A DNA stretch of 32,968 nt from Oscillospiraceae bacterium. GTDB lineage: Bacteria; Bacillota; Clostridia; Oscillospirales; Ruminococcaceae. Positions within the stretch are counted from its first letter, which is position 1. Each line of letters starts with the position of its first letter. Positions 1 to 9,030 of this stretch are shown in pieces. The position numbers and the translations under genes are program-made. The stretch covers positions 1 to 32,968 of the forward strand of contig JAILFE010000073.1 of the NCBI GenBank assembly GCA_024697725.1, written 5' to 3'. The notes beneath the pieces are model-generated. The model saw only the letters and a list, made by a program, of their open reading frames with translations. It searched no databases and was not told where the DNA came from.

Positions 1-363
1 ATATCGAACGGTGTGCTTTACGGAAAAGCCGAAAAGGTATTCAGAGGAACGATAGATTTCAAGGAGGGCTCATCCGGGAGCAAGGGCGCTGAAAAGGAAG
101 ATGTCCTTCTTATGGATGAGACCGTCGTCAACCGTTCAATCCCGATAATACTTTGCCACGAAGAGGATGTCGAGGGTGAACACGGAGCGACCATCGGAAA
201 GTTAAACGATGAACAGCTGTTCTATATGAATTCGCGCGGACTTCCCGAAAAGGAAGTATACAAGCTGCTTGCGGATGCGCGTATAGCTGCTGCTGCAAAG
301 CTCATCCCCGATGAAGAGACCCGTAAGAGTGTTCTTGATGAGCTTGTCTATATCGAAGAATAA
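1..363 (+). CDS. sufD: FeS cluster assembly protein SufD/SufB family, C-terminal part (truncated by window start)
   Basis: Open frame from base 1; ...DETVVNRSIPIILCHEEDVEGEHGATIGKLNDEQLFYMNSRGLPEKEVYKLL is the typical SufB/SufD C-terminus; followed by sufS and sufU. Confidence 0.9.
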   Translation: MSNGVLYGKAEKVFRGTIDFKEGSSGSKGAEKEDVLLMDETVVNRSIPIILCHEEDVEGEHGATIGKLNDEQLFYMNSRGLPEKEVYKLLADARIAAAAKLIPDEETRKSVLDELVYIEE

Positions 364-420
364 CAGGTCTGCCGACAGTAAACAAAGCGTATTTTATCTT
401 ATGAAAGGTTTGGTCATGGA

Positions 421-1644
421 ATGACTCGGGAAGAACAAGAGATAAGAGAACAATTCCCGCTGATCTGCGGGAGCAGCGAGGCTTATCTTGATAATGCCGC
501 AACAACACAGAAGCCGCAGTGCGTGATAGATGCTGTCGCCGATTACTACAAGGCGGATAATGCCAATCCGATGCGTGGGCTCTATGCCCTGAGCCTCAGG
601 GCAACAGAAGCCTATGAAAATGCAAGGACAAAGGCAACAAAGCTCATAGGCGCTGAGGATCCGTCCGAGATAGTATTTACCCGAAATGCTACCGAGAGCC
701 TTAATCTTGTTGCTTACAGCTATGCAAGGACATTTCTTCATGAAAATGATGAGATAATAGTTGCAATATCCGAGCATCATTCGGATATGCTCCCGTGGCA
801 GGATGCTGCAAAGGCTGTCGGCGCGAAGGTAGTATATTTTTACTGTGAAAAGAACGGTCTTTACAGCGCCGATACGCTGAGGTCGATCATCAACAGCAAT
901 ACAAAGCTCGTATGCATGGCGCAGATATCAAATGTGTTCGGCAGAATAAACCCGATAAAGGAATTTGCATCTATCGCCCATGAATACGGAGCAAAATTCG
1001 TATGCGACGGTGCGCAGTCGGTTCCGCATATCAGAATAAACGTCAAAGAGCTCGGCGTGGATTTCCTTGCTTTCTCGGGACATAAGATATATGCGCCTAT
1101 GGGTATCGGCGTTCTCTGGGCTAAAAAGGATCTGCTCGAAGCAATGCCGCCGTTTCTGAGCGGCGGAGAGATGATCGAATATGTAACGCTCTGCGGAGCG
1201 ACATATGCCGAAGTCCCTCATAAATTTGAGGCGGGAACTGTCAATGCAAGCGGCGCTGTCGGTCTTGCTGCCGCGATCGATTATGTTGATTCGCTGGGCT
1301 TTGATCTTATCGAAGAGCGTGAGCTCGCTCTCACACGCCGCGCACTCGAAAAAATGGCAGATATCCCTCATGTTACGGTCATCGGCGGTGAAACGGCAGA
1401 GGAGCACAACGGTATAATTACTTTCAAGATAGATGATGTCCACCCGCATGATATTTCTCAGATACTCAGCACAGACGGCATCGACGCTCGTGCGGGGCAT
1501 CACTGTGCACAGCCGCTCCACAAATATATCGGAGTGATGTCATCAATGAGGATCAGTCTTTCGTTCTACAATACGTTCGACGAGATAGACAGATTTATCG
1601 AAAGTCTGAAAAGTGTCAGGGAGAGAATGGGATATGGAGAATAA
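421..1644 (+). CDS. sufS: Cysteine desulfurase SufS
   Basis: 407 aa; YLDNAATTQKP N-terminus, SGHKIYAPMGIGVLW PLP-lysine motif, RAGHHCAQPLH active-site Cys loop. Confidence 0.96.
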   Translation: MTREEQEIREQFPLICGSSEAYLDNAATTQKPQCVIDAVADYYKADNANPMRGLYALSLRATEAYENARTKATKLIGAEDPSEIVFTRNATESLNLVAYSYARTFLHENDEIIVAISEHHSDMLPWQDAAKAVGAKVVYFYCEKNGLYSADTLRSIINSNTKLVCMAQISNVFGRINPIKEFASIAHEYGAKFVCDGAQSVPHIRINVKELGVDFLAFSGHKIYAPMGIGVLWAKKDLLEAMPPFLSGGEMIEYVTLCGATYAEVPHKFEAGTVNASGAVGLAAAIDYVDSLGFDLIEERELALTRRALEKMADIPHVTVIGGETAEEHNGIITFKIDDVHPHDISQILSTDGIDARAGHHCAQPLHKYIGVMSSMRISLSFYNTFDEIDRFIESLKSVRERMGYGE

Positions 1645-2065
1645 TACATTTTATAATGAAATACTTACAGATCATAATATGAATCCTGTCCATAAGCATA
1701 ATATCGATGACGCAAATTTCAGTCTTGAGGGAGTGAACCCCTCATGCGGAGACGATATCGTCCTGAGTCTGAAGATAGAGGACGGGATCATCAAGGACGG
1801 TGCCTATACAGGAGACGGATGTGCGATATCACAGGCATCGGCTGATATAATGCTTGATCTCATCATCGGAAAGACCGTTGAAGAAGCCCGTCATCTCGGA
1901 GATATATTCATGAGGATGATAAAGGGTACTATAACGGATGCCGAGCGCGAGGAGCTGGAGGAGGCTGCCGTGCTCGCGGATGTTTCTCATATGCCCGCAC
2001 GGGTGAAATGTGCGGTGCTTGGCTGGCACACTGCCGATGAGATATTCAACGGCATGAAAAACTGA
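1634..2065 (+). CDS. sufU: SufU-type iron-sulfur scaffold / sulfur transfer protein
   Basis: ATG at 1634 overlaps the sufS stop; NPSCGDDI, GDGCAISQASADIM and VKCAVLGWHT cysteine motifs of SufU. Confidence 0.95.
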   Translation: MENNTFYNEILTDHNMNPVHKHNIDDANFSLEGVNPSCGDDIVLSLKIEDGIIKDGAYTGDGCAISQASADIMLDLIIGKTVEEARHLGDIFMRMIKGTITDAEREELEEAAVLADVSHMPARVKCAVLGWHTADEIFNGMKN

Positions 2066-2073
2066 ATAATACG

Positions 2074-2130
2074 AAAAAAAGCTCACGACCTTTTCCGCAG
2101 CGGATAAGGATCGTGAGCTTTTTTTATTTT
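2074..2130. terminator. Bidirectional intrinsic terminator between convergent genes
   Basis: AAAAAAAGCTCACGA ... TCGTGAGCTTTTTTT, 9-bp stem plus A/T tracts (2080-2088 / 2111-2119). Confidence 0.85.
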
Positions 2131-2720
2131 TCACCGTATATATTATGCATGATATACTCTATGAACAATTTGTCGTCATCCTCGGGTGAAAGCTCGATCA
2201 GTATTTTCAGCAAAGCAAAAAACGGACGTATCTTGTTGAGCAGTTCCTGCGGATATTCCTTCAGTTCGCTTTTATCGGGCATATGCGAGAGCAGGTATTT
2301 TTTCATTGTGCGATAATCGCTGCTGTCAAGCATAATGAACGAGCTCTTTTTCAGGATATCAACGATCCTGTATGCGGATATCAGCATATAATCGCTTTGC
2401 CGTTCACGGAGCAGCTGCTGCCGTTTGAGACGATAATGCTCATTTTGCAGACCTTTGTATACCATATAGAGCATATGCAGCTCTCTGTAAGTATCATCGC
2501 TCATTTTATCTGCTATTTCAGATCTGTTCAGAAGAGCGAACAGTAAATGCGCGATATTCAGATAATCCCTGTTTCCGCGCAGCTTATCTTTCAGAGCAAG
2601 GAAATCCTCAAGCTCGAGCTTCAGCGTTCCGCGGACGGGACAGACAGATGCAAAGCCATATTTCAGCCGAACTATGCTCTCGCCGCCGTCAGTGACAAGA
2701 ATAGTAAGCTCCGATGTCAT
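2124..2720 (-). CDS. Uncharacterised cytosolic protein (~198 aa from internal ATG; ORF opens at 2762)
   Basis: Intact ORF immediately downstream of, and overlapping, the kinase gene; MTSELTILVTDGGESIVRLKYGF preceded by a purine-rich RBS (GGGAGTGAAGG). Confidence 0.7.
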   Translation of the reverse strand: MTSELTILVTDGGESIVRLKYGFASVCPVRGTLKLELEDFLALKDKLRGNRDYLNIAHLLFALLNRSEIADKMSDDTYRELHMLYMVYKGLQNEHYRLKRQQLLRERQSDYMLISAYRIVDILKKSSFIMLDSSDYRTMKKYLLSHMPDKSELKEYPQELLNKIRPFFALLKILIELSPEDDDKLFIEYIMHNIYGEK

Positions 2721-2758
2721 TTCCTTCACTCCCTTATTCCTTGATCGTAATATAAGGA

Positions 2759-3697
2759 TCAATATTGCAGACTGCTTCCGCCTACAAATTCTCTTATCAG
2801 TGAATCATCCGGTATGCCGTCGCTGCGTATTGGATGCAGCTCATTCATGAATTTCATTATAAGCCCGTAGTTTTCGATCTTTTCAAGCCTGCTCTTTTCG
2901 AGAGCAAGATCCTCACGCAGAAATCCGGTATATACGGATGCTTCATATGCCATGAATGTGTCTATATTTATAGTGGCACGCTGCTTGTGCGGCATTATAT
3001 ACAGCTCCTCGCCGCGGGAAACGCTTTCAAACATATCGAAGATATCCTCGAATTGTCTTCCTCTGAAGAGCTTGTCGCGGCAAAGCCTTCTCATCAGCCT
3101 TATAAGACGGGGATGCAGCACAGTCTGGTCGGCAGAAGTTATACGTGTTCTGACACTGACATATATCCTTGTTGTGAAATCATCTGTTCCGCTGCCGGTC
3201 ACTTCCGGATTGAGAGCGTGTATTCCTTCGATTATAACGATCTCGTTCTCGCTCCTGCACATCCTGACCGATCCCTTTCGCAGCTGTGAGGCAAAATCAA
3301 AGATCGGGATGTCGATCGGTTCACAGGCGGACAGCTTTTTCAGATGCTCTCCGAAGAGCTTTATATCCAGTCTGTACGGAGATTCAAGGTCTGTATTGCC
3401 GTTTTCATCTACAGGAAGATCGCCCGAATCATACGGGAGAAAATAATTATCCATCGAAAGGGTATGTACCTTGGTGCCGCTGTTACTGATAATATTTGCT
3501 ATCTTGAGAGCCGAGGTGGTCTTGCCGGAGCCCGACGGTCCGGAAATAAGCACCAGCGGATGAGTGTCTTTCTTGATTATTATCTGTTCTGCCGAAAATC
3601 TGAGCTGAGAATAATAATTATCCTCCGATCTTGAGATATAATCAGCTCTGTTATCTGCAAGACCTTTGTTTATTGCTGATATTCTGATAAAATTCAT
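2759..3697 (-). CDS. Uridine kinase / phosphoribulokinase-like P-loop nucleoside kinase
   Basis: GPSGSGKTTSALKIANII Walker A; SMDNYFLP; IVIIEGIHALNPEV; short 312-aa form. Confidence 0.85.
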   Translation of the reverse strand: MNFIRISAINKGLADNRADYISRSEDNYYSQLRFSAEQIIIKKDTHPLVLISGPSGSGKTTSALKIANIISNSGTKVHTLSMDNYFLPYDSGDLPVDENGNTDLESPYRLDIKLFGEHLKKLSACEPIDIPIFDFASQLRKGSVRMCRSENEIVIIEGIHALNPEVTGSGTDDFTTRIYVSVRTRITSADQTVLHPRLIRLMRRLCRDKLFRGRQFEDIFDMFESVSRGEELYIMPHKQRATINIDTFMAYEASVYTGFLREDLALEKSRLEKIENYGLIMKFMNELHPIRSDGIPDDSLIREFVGGSSLQY

Positions 3698-3759
3698 AGA
3701 TATACCACCTTGTATAGAAAAATAGTACAGATCGGCAAGAGAATATATTGCACAATAAC

Positions 3760-3788
3760 ATTATATTATATTTGCTGTGATTTGTCAA
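3760..3788 (-). promoter_or_regulatory. Consensus sigma-A promoter for the kinase gene
   Basis: Minus strand TTGACA-N17-TATAAT (plus: ATTATA 3760-3765, TGTCAA 3783-3788). Confidence 0.8.
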
Positions 3789-3908
3789 CCTTTTACAAAG
3801 GTAATTTATATTATTTTTTATGCAAAGACAGCTGCATCATAATGACAGAATATGACAGTACAGGTGTGGTATTATTCTATTAATAACCGTAAAGGAAGGA
3901 CAATAGAA

Positions 3909-4214
3909 ATGAGTGTTAAAACAGAGATCACGGACGGAAAGATCACCGCATATCTGAGCGGCGAGATAGATCACCACAATGCAGGGCCGATAAGAAACGA
4001 GATCGACAATGCACTTGAAAAGAATCACCCCGAGGAGCTCGTACTCGATTTCTCGGAGGTATCTTTCATGGACAGCTCCGGGATCGGACTTGTGATGGGT
4101 CGGTACAAGCTGCTCAAAGAGCTCGGCGGAAGACTTATTATAAGGAATGCGCCGCCCGCCATAAAAAAAGTTATGAAGCTCGCGGGGATAGATCTTCTCG
4201 CAACTATATTCTGA
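3909..4214 (+). CDS. spoIIAA: Anti-sigma F factor antagonist SpoIIAA (STAS domain)
   Basis: SFMDSSGIGLVMGRY phospho-serine motif; followed by spoIIAB and sigF; ATG 3909 preferred over the upstream start at 3852. Confidence 0.9.
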   Translation: MSVKTEITDGKITAYLSGEIDHHNAGPIRNEIDNALEKNHPEELVLDFSEVSFMDSSGIGLVMGRYKLLKELGGRLIIRNAPPAIKKVMKLAGIDLLATIF

Positions 4215-4228
4215 AACTATAAAAGGAC

Positions 4229-4735
4229 GTGAACACAGAAATGGAAATTGAAAATGAAATAAGGATCGTTTTTCCTGCAAAAAGCTGCAATGAAGCTATG
4301 GCAAGAATGACCGCAGCGGTAGTTGCCTCGCAGCTTGATCCGTCGGCAGCAGAGATAATAGACATCAAGACAGCGGTCTCCGAGGCGGTGACCAACTGTA
4401 TCGTTCATGCCTATAAGGACGATATAGGAAAGATCGAGATGACCTGCCGCATCCTGAAGGGGAGTATCTTCTACATAAAGATAAAGGACAGCGGATGCGG
4501 TATACAGGATATCAAAAAAGCTATGGAACCGCTGTTCACCACAGCACCCGACGAAGAACGCGCAGGTCTTGGATTTGCAGTCATGGAGAGCTTTATGGAC
4601 AGCGTAAGGGTCACGGGCGGTCCGGGAAAAGGCACCTGTGTCGTAATGAAAAAAAGGATACTGCCGCGCACATATCGTCAGGCAGGATGTGAAAGAAACG
4701 GTTCGGATAACGCAAATGAAAGAACAGAGCAATGA
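4229..4735 (+). CDS. spoIIAB: Anti-sigma F factor / serine kinase SpoIIAB (start could be 4241)
   Basis: HATPase motifs AVSEAVTNCIVHAY, IKDSGCGIQD, ERAGLGFAVMESFMD; conserved operon position. Confidence 0.92.
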   Translation: MNTEMEIENEIRIVFPAKSCNEAMARMTAAVVASQLDPSAAEIIDIKTAVSEAVTNCIVHAYKDDIGKIEMTCRILKGSIFYIKIKDSGCGIQDIKKAMEPLFTTAPDEERAGLGFAVMESFMDSVRVTGGPGKGTCVVMKKRILPRTYRQAGCERNGSDNANERTEQ

Positions 4736-5423
4736 ACGTGCTCAGCGGGACGAGCTCACAAAGAAGAATCTCGGGCTCGTACATCTGTGCGCCAACAGAT
4801 TCCGAGGCAAAGGGATCGAATACGAGGAGCTTTTCAGTGCGGGATGCGTCGGGCTCGTGAAGGCATCATCGGCATTCGACAGCAGCAGGGGAGTATGTTT
4901 TTCAACATATGCCGTACCTGTCATAATCGGAGAGATAAAACGTCTTTTCCGTGACGGCGGACTGCTGAAGGTGAGCCGCAGTATAAAGGAGCTTTCTCTG
5001 CGTGCGGGAAGGGAACGCGACAGGTTTATCCTTGCAAACGGCCGCGAGCCGCAGCTTTCGGAGCTTGCGGAAATACTCGGTGTGCCTGCGGAAGATGTTG
5101 CAGAGGCACTTAATGCAGTGCAGTCTGTAGTGTCTCTTACAAAAAGCTCCGATGATGACGATGACAGTCAGAACGATATCGCCTGTCCTTCTCCGGATGA
5201 AGAAATGACAGACAAACTTTCGCTCATACAGGCTATGGATATGCTTCCGGCAAATGACAGAAGGCTCATCTATCTCAGATACTATAAGGATATGACCCAG
5301 TCGGAGACTGCAAAGCAGCTAGATATGACACAGGTGCAGGTATCACGGAGAGAAAAGAAGATACTGTGCAGTCTGCGCAGCGAGCTTTATCCCAATACGG
5401 AACAGGACAAAAATGCCCTTTAA
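4689..5423 (+). CDS. sigF: RNA polymerase sporulation sigma factor SigF (start GTG 4689 or ATG 4716)
   Basis: Sigma-70 regions: NLGLVHLCANRFRGKGIEYEELFSAGCVGLVKA; FSTYAVPVIIGEIKRLFRD; QSETAKQLDMTQVQVSRREKKIL. Confidence 0.93.
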   Translation: MKETVRITQMKEQSNERAQRDELTKKNLGLVHLCANRFRGKGIEYEELFSAGCVGLVKASSAFDSSRGVCFSTYAVPVIIGEIKRLFRDGGLLKVSRSIKELSLRAGRERDRFILANGREPQLSELAEILGVPAEDVAEALNAVQSVVSLTKSSDDDDDSQNDIACPSPDEEMTDKLSLIQAMDMLPANDRRLIYLRYYKDMTQSETAKQLDMTQVQVSRREKKILCSLRSELYPNTEQDKNAL

Positions 5424-5427
5424 AATC

Positions 5428-5464
5428 AAAAAGGCGGCTGTACCTCAGTGGTCAGCCGCCTTTA
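5428..5464. terminator. Intrinsic terminator between sigF and convergent citrate synthase
   Basis: AAAGGCGGCTG ... CAGCCGCCTTT inverted repeat. Confidence 0.8.
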
Positions 5465-5488
5465 GCTGTTATATAATGTGAAGAGGGA

Positions 5489-6838
5489 TTAGTCCTCTCT
5501 CATATCAAGGGGGATATACTCCTTTTCCTTTGAGATCGACTTGTATGCGGGACGGATTATACGTTTTCCGGAATTGATCTCTTCAAAGCGGTGTGCACAC
5601 CAGCCTGCCATTCTCGATACAGCGAACAGGGGAGTGAACAGATCCTCGGGGATGCCAAGCATTTTGTAAACAAAACCGCTGTACATATCCACATTTGCGC
5701 ACATTACCTTGCTGTCGCCCTTGATCTCGGCATATACCTTCGGAGTGAGCCTTTCTATCGCTTCAAGCAGATGGAACTCTTTCTCAAACTCGGTATCTTC
5801 TGCCATGGAACGAGCGTATTCCTTGAGGATCACCGCTCTCGGATCGGACAGGGTATATACCGCATGACCCATACCGTAGATAAGACCGCTGCGGTCGCCC
5901 GCTTCCTTGCGGAGTATCTTGCGAAGGAAATCAGCAATCTCGTCTTCGTTTTCCCAGTTGCTGACATTTTCCATTATGCATTTGTGCATCTCGATGACCT
6001 TGTGGTTCGCACCGCCGTGACGCGGACCCTTCAGCGAGCCTATAGCGGCAGCATATGCCGAATAGGGATCTGTTCCAGAGGATGTCACAACGCGGCAGGT
6101 GAAGGTCGAATTGTTTCCGCCGCCGTGCTCTGCGTGGAGCATGAGCATTAGGTCAAGGAGTTTTGCTTCATCGCGTGTGAATTTTCTGTCGGGGCGCAGA
6201 GTGGAAAGGATGTTCTCCGCAGCAGACTGCCCCTCGATAAGCGGATGCATTATCAATGAATCGTTGCAGTAAAAACGGCGCTTTACCTCATATGCAGACA
6301 CCATTATAACAGGCATTTTTGCTATAAGGGATATCGCAGTATCTATCTCGTGCTTTGCTGTCTTTTCCTCTGGAGAATCGTCATATGAATAAAGCGCGAG
6401 CGTAGAACGCGCCATTTTGTTCATTATATCGCGGGAAGGCGCTTTGAGTATCATATCCTCAAAGAACGAACGGGGCAGCGGGCGGTTCTCACAGAGCAGC
6501 ATAGTAAAATCTTCGAGTTCGCTTTTTGTGGGCAGCTTGCCGGTCAGAAGAAGGAATGCGACCTCCTCATAGCCGAATCTATCCTCGGCGACTGCTCTTC
6601 CGATAAGTTCGCGTATATTGTACCCGCGGAATATCAGTGCTCCCTCACAGGGCTGCTTTTCACCTTCGTTTATCACATATCCGTGGACATTGCATATATT
6701 GGTAACTCCGGCAAGGACACCTGTGCCGTCGGAATTTCTGAGTCCTCTTTTTACGTTGTATTTTTCATAATAACGCGGATCTATAGCATTATTGTCCGAA
6801 AATGCGGAATAAAGCGAATCCATATTGAATTTTTTCAT
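5489..6838 (-). CDS. gltA: Citrate synthase (type II)
   Basis: 449 aa; LMLMLHAEHGGGNNSTF, GPRHGGANHKV, GMGHAVYTLSDPRA motifs. Confidence 0.95.
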   Translation of the reverse strand: MKKFNMDSLYSAFSDNNAIDPRYYEKYNVKRGLRNSDGTGVLAGVTNICNVHGYVINEGEKQPCEGALIFRGYNIRELIGRAVAEDRFGYEEVAFLLLTGKLPTKSELEDFTMLLCENRPLPRSFFEDMILKAPSRDIMNKMARSTLALYSYDDSPEEKTAKHEIDTAISLIAKMPVIMVSAYEVKRRFYCNDSLIMHPLIEGQSAAENILSTLRPDRKFTRDEAKLLDLMLMLHAEHGGGNNSTFTCRVVTSSGTDPYSAYAAAIGSLKGPRHGGANHKVIEMHKCIMENVSNWENEDEIADFLRKILRKEAGDRSGLIYGMGHAVYTLSDPRAVILKEYARSMAEDTEFEKEFHLLEAIERLTPKVYAEIKGDSKVMCANVDMYSGFVYKMLGIPEDLFTPLFAVSRMAGWCAHRFEEINSGKRIIRPAYKSISKEKEYIPLDMRED

Positions 6839-6866
6839 ATAATATCAGATCCTTTTCATTGTCCGT

Positions 6867-6886
6867 TGCCGCACCTGAACGCGGCA
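6867..6886 (-). promoter_or_regulatory. Hairpin in 5' leader of citrate synthase
   Basis: TGCCGC-N8-GCGGCA perfect inverted repeat within the ~130-nt leader. Confidence 0.4.
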
Positions 6887-6972
6887 TACTGTTTTTGAAT
6901 AATATTGTACTGAGTGAGAAAATGAATAAAATTGACCGATAAAATTCAGATATATACTAAACCGATAATAAA

Positions 6973-7001
6973 ATTATATCAGCAATATCTTGTTCTGTCA
7001 A
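6973..7001 (-). promoter_or_regulatory. Consensus sigma-A promoter for citrate synthase
   Basis: Minus strand TTGACA-N17-TATAAT (plus: ATTATA 6973-6978, TGTCAA 6996-7001). Confidence 0.8.
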
Positions 7002-7155
7002 GCAAAGCGGAATGCGGCAATTTGATATTTGGTGTTTTGTACAATAATAACGTCATTTTTGCAGAGGTATTCGTTTTTAATTTTACAGTATATAATTTGT
7101 CAGAGCATTAACAAAAAATTTACATATTTTTGCAGACCTTTTTCGTCAAAAAAAC

Positions 7156-7184
7156 TTTACAAATCGTGTCGTATAATATATAAT
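7156..7184 (+). promoter_or_regulatory. Sigma-A-like promoter for XRE regulator gene
   Basis: TTTACA-N17-TATAAT, then AAAAGGAGGCGGC RBS before ATG 7247. Confidence 0.7.
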
Positions 7185-7246
7185 TTTAGTGTATGGCTGT
7201 ATAATTTACAAAAATTATTACAGAACGTTTAAAAGGAGGCGGCAGA

Positions 7247-7939
7247 ATGAATTCCGAATTTTCCAGGATCATATCCCTTTTGCGGAAAGAACGGAATATT
7301 AGTCAAAAACAAGCGGCTGCCGACCTTGGTGTGTCGCAGGCACTGCTGTCACACTATGAAAAGGGTATAAGAGAATGCGGTCTTGACTTTATCGTCAAGG
7401 CAGCCGATTATTATAATGTTTCCTGTGATTATCTTCTCGGAAGATCTCCCGAACCGGGCGGAAAGATGATACAGCCCGCAGGTGTACAGCCGCAGCGGGA
7501 AAAACAGTCATCACGCACAAAGAAGATACTGTACGATTCCGTAGATCTTCTAACTGAGCTTGCAGGAAAGACCGGGAATGATCTTATATTGAGATCCGTG
7601 TCGGATTATCTGCTGCTGTGCGTATATAAGGTCTTCAGGATGATATATTCTTCCAATCCCAGAAACGACCGCAGACTTTTCCGTATTTCCGATACCGAAT
7701 CGGACGGACTTACAAATGCCGCGATATGTCTGTGCGGTGCTCGCATATCCTCCGCTGCCGAACAGACCGTTTCCGAACATGAGGAGACCGGCACAGAGGA
7801 GCCCGTTATAACAACAGGTTCGCTTTCTGAGAACTATCCCGACCAGGCGACATCCCTGCTCAGTGCAGTAAAGGAAAGCGAGGACTATATACTGTCCATA
7901 TCATCGGCTGATCCGATGCTGCAGAGCAGCCTGAAATAA
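7247..7939 (+). CDS. XRE-family HTH transcriptional regulator
   Basis: IISLLRKERNISQKQAAADLGVSQALLSHYEKGIRECGLDFIVKAADYYNVSCDYLLGRS. Confidence 0.93.
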   Translation: MNSEFSRIISLLRKERNISQKQAAADLGVSQALLSHYEKGIRECGLDFIVKAADYYNVSCDYLLGRSPEPGGKMIQPAGVQPQREKQSSRTKKILYDSVDLLTELAGKTGNDLILRSVSDYLLLCVYKVFRMIYSSNPRNDRRLFRISDTESDGLTNAAICLCGARISSAAEQTVSEHEETGTEEPVITTGSLSENYPDQATSLLSAVKESEDYILSISSADPMLQSSLK

Positions 7940-7986
7940 CTGTTAATTTCTTAACGAAATTTAAGGCTCGTTTAATCCGGTGTTAA

Positions 7987-8015
7987 TTGACATCATCTGT
8001 TTATATTGATATAAT
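7987..8015 (+). promoter_or_regulatory. Consensus sigma-A promoter upstream of zinc-ribbon protein
   Basis: TTGACA-N17-TATAAT exact match. Confidence 0.8.
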
Positions 8016-8049
8016 AATATCAAGGTAAGAGAAAATGGGGGTGTCTTTA

Positions 8050-8925
8050 ATGTATGCTTATATCAGGATAATGTTTTTCCTTCTGCTGACAGCAGGGATC
8101 CTGGTCAGCCGCGCTTATTCCGATAAGCGTCCTCCGTCGAAAAGAGATGATAAAGACGGCCGGATAGATGCCAATGATCCGCTGGAGTTTCTTTATCTTT
8201 CCGAAAAGGCAAAGATGGATGCAGGTCTTATCATGGATCCGGACACCCGCAGGCGCGACATGGATCTCAGTATACAGGACAGGATGATCCGTGAGAAGAC
8301 CGAAGAACTTATGGCGCTCATGGCAAAATGGACAGAAAGCGACGATCACGACGGCGGTGCTATGAAATGCCCTGCCTGCGGAGCTCCTCTTCCTGTCAAC
8401 GGGATCAGATGTGATTATTGCAGGACTGTTCTTACCGATATCACGAGAAAAGGCTCTGTCAATGAATTCATAAACCGCCTTACGGTTATAGAAGGATATA
8501 AGCCAGTTATCGGATTCATGCGCACGAATAAGATACTGTGCGGATATATCGAGAATTATACCGTTATTATGATCGCTCCCGAGATAATTGCATTCATGGA
8601 GCTTGCAGCATCCAAGATCGACTCCAATCTCATCGCACGGGACAGTCAGAGCGTTCCGAATCTCATCTGGTACAAAAAATTCACCGGATTGTATAAAACC
8701 GCATCCGAACTTCTTTCGGGCGATGATCTGAAAACTCTCAAAACGATCTATAAAAACAAGATGACTGAGATCGAGAAAAAGACCGCCGAATTCAAAAGAC
8801 GCAGCGAGATGGCAGAGCTTGAATCAAAAAACACCGAACAGGATGCCGACAAATACAAGAAGAAGGCTTTTCTTGTTATAGCCGTCACTATCATCCTCAT
8901 ACTGGTGATATTAAGCTTTACTTGA
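8050..8925 (+). CDS. Membrane-anchored zinc-ribbon protein, function unknown (ORF opens at 8035)
   Basis: N-terminal and C-terminal hydrophobic helices; CPACGAPLPVNGIRCDYC zinc ribbon; GGGGGTG RBS before ATG 8050. Confidence 0.75.
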   Translation: MYAYIRIMFFLLLTAGILVSRAYSDKRPPSKRDDKDGRIDANDPLEFLYLSEKAKMDAGLIMDPDTRRRDMDLSIQDRMIREKTEELMALMAKWTESDDHDGGAMKCPACGAPLPVNGIRCDYCRTVLTDITRKGSVNEFINRLTVIEGYKPVIGFMRTNKILCGYIENYTVIMIAPEIIAFMELAASKIDSNLIARDSQSVPNLIWYKKFTGLYKTASELLSGDDLKTLKTIYKNKMTEIEKKTAEFKRRSEMAELESKNTEQDADKYKKKAFLVIAVTIILILVILSFT

Positions 8926-8947
8926 TCGATAAATTTCATACAAGCAT

Positions 8948-8993
8948 AAAGCAGCGGGGAGATCGCTATATAAGCATTCTCTCCGCTGCTTTT
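8948..8993 (+). terminator. Intrinsic terminator
   Basis: AAAGCAGCGGGGAGA ... TCTCTCCGCTGCTTTT. Confidence 0.85.
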
Positions 8994-9030
8994 CTGTCTG
9001 TATCACAAGGCAACCCCGGGCAGTCACTGT

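Noticed and set aside
928-1521. 197-aa antisense ORF inside sufS
   Set aside because: Lies opposite a clear conserved gene; no recognisable domain; typical shadow ORF.
4689-4735. spoIIAB/sigF overlap as a programmed frameshift
   Set aside because: Overlapping starts and stops are common in the spoIIA operon; a downstream ATG (4716) gives a simpler explanation and no slippery site was seen.
5591-6151. 186-aa plus-strand ORF opposite citrate synthase
   Set aside because: Shadow ORF of a conserved gene.
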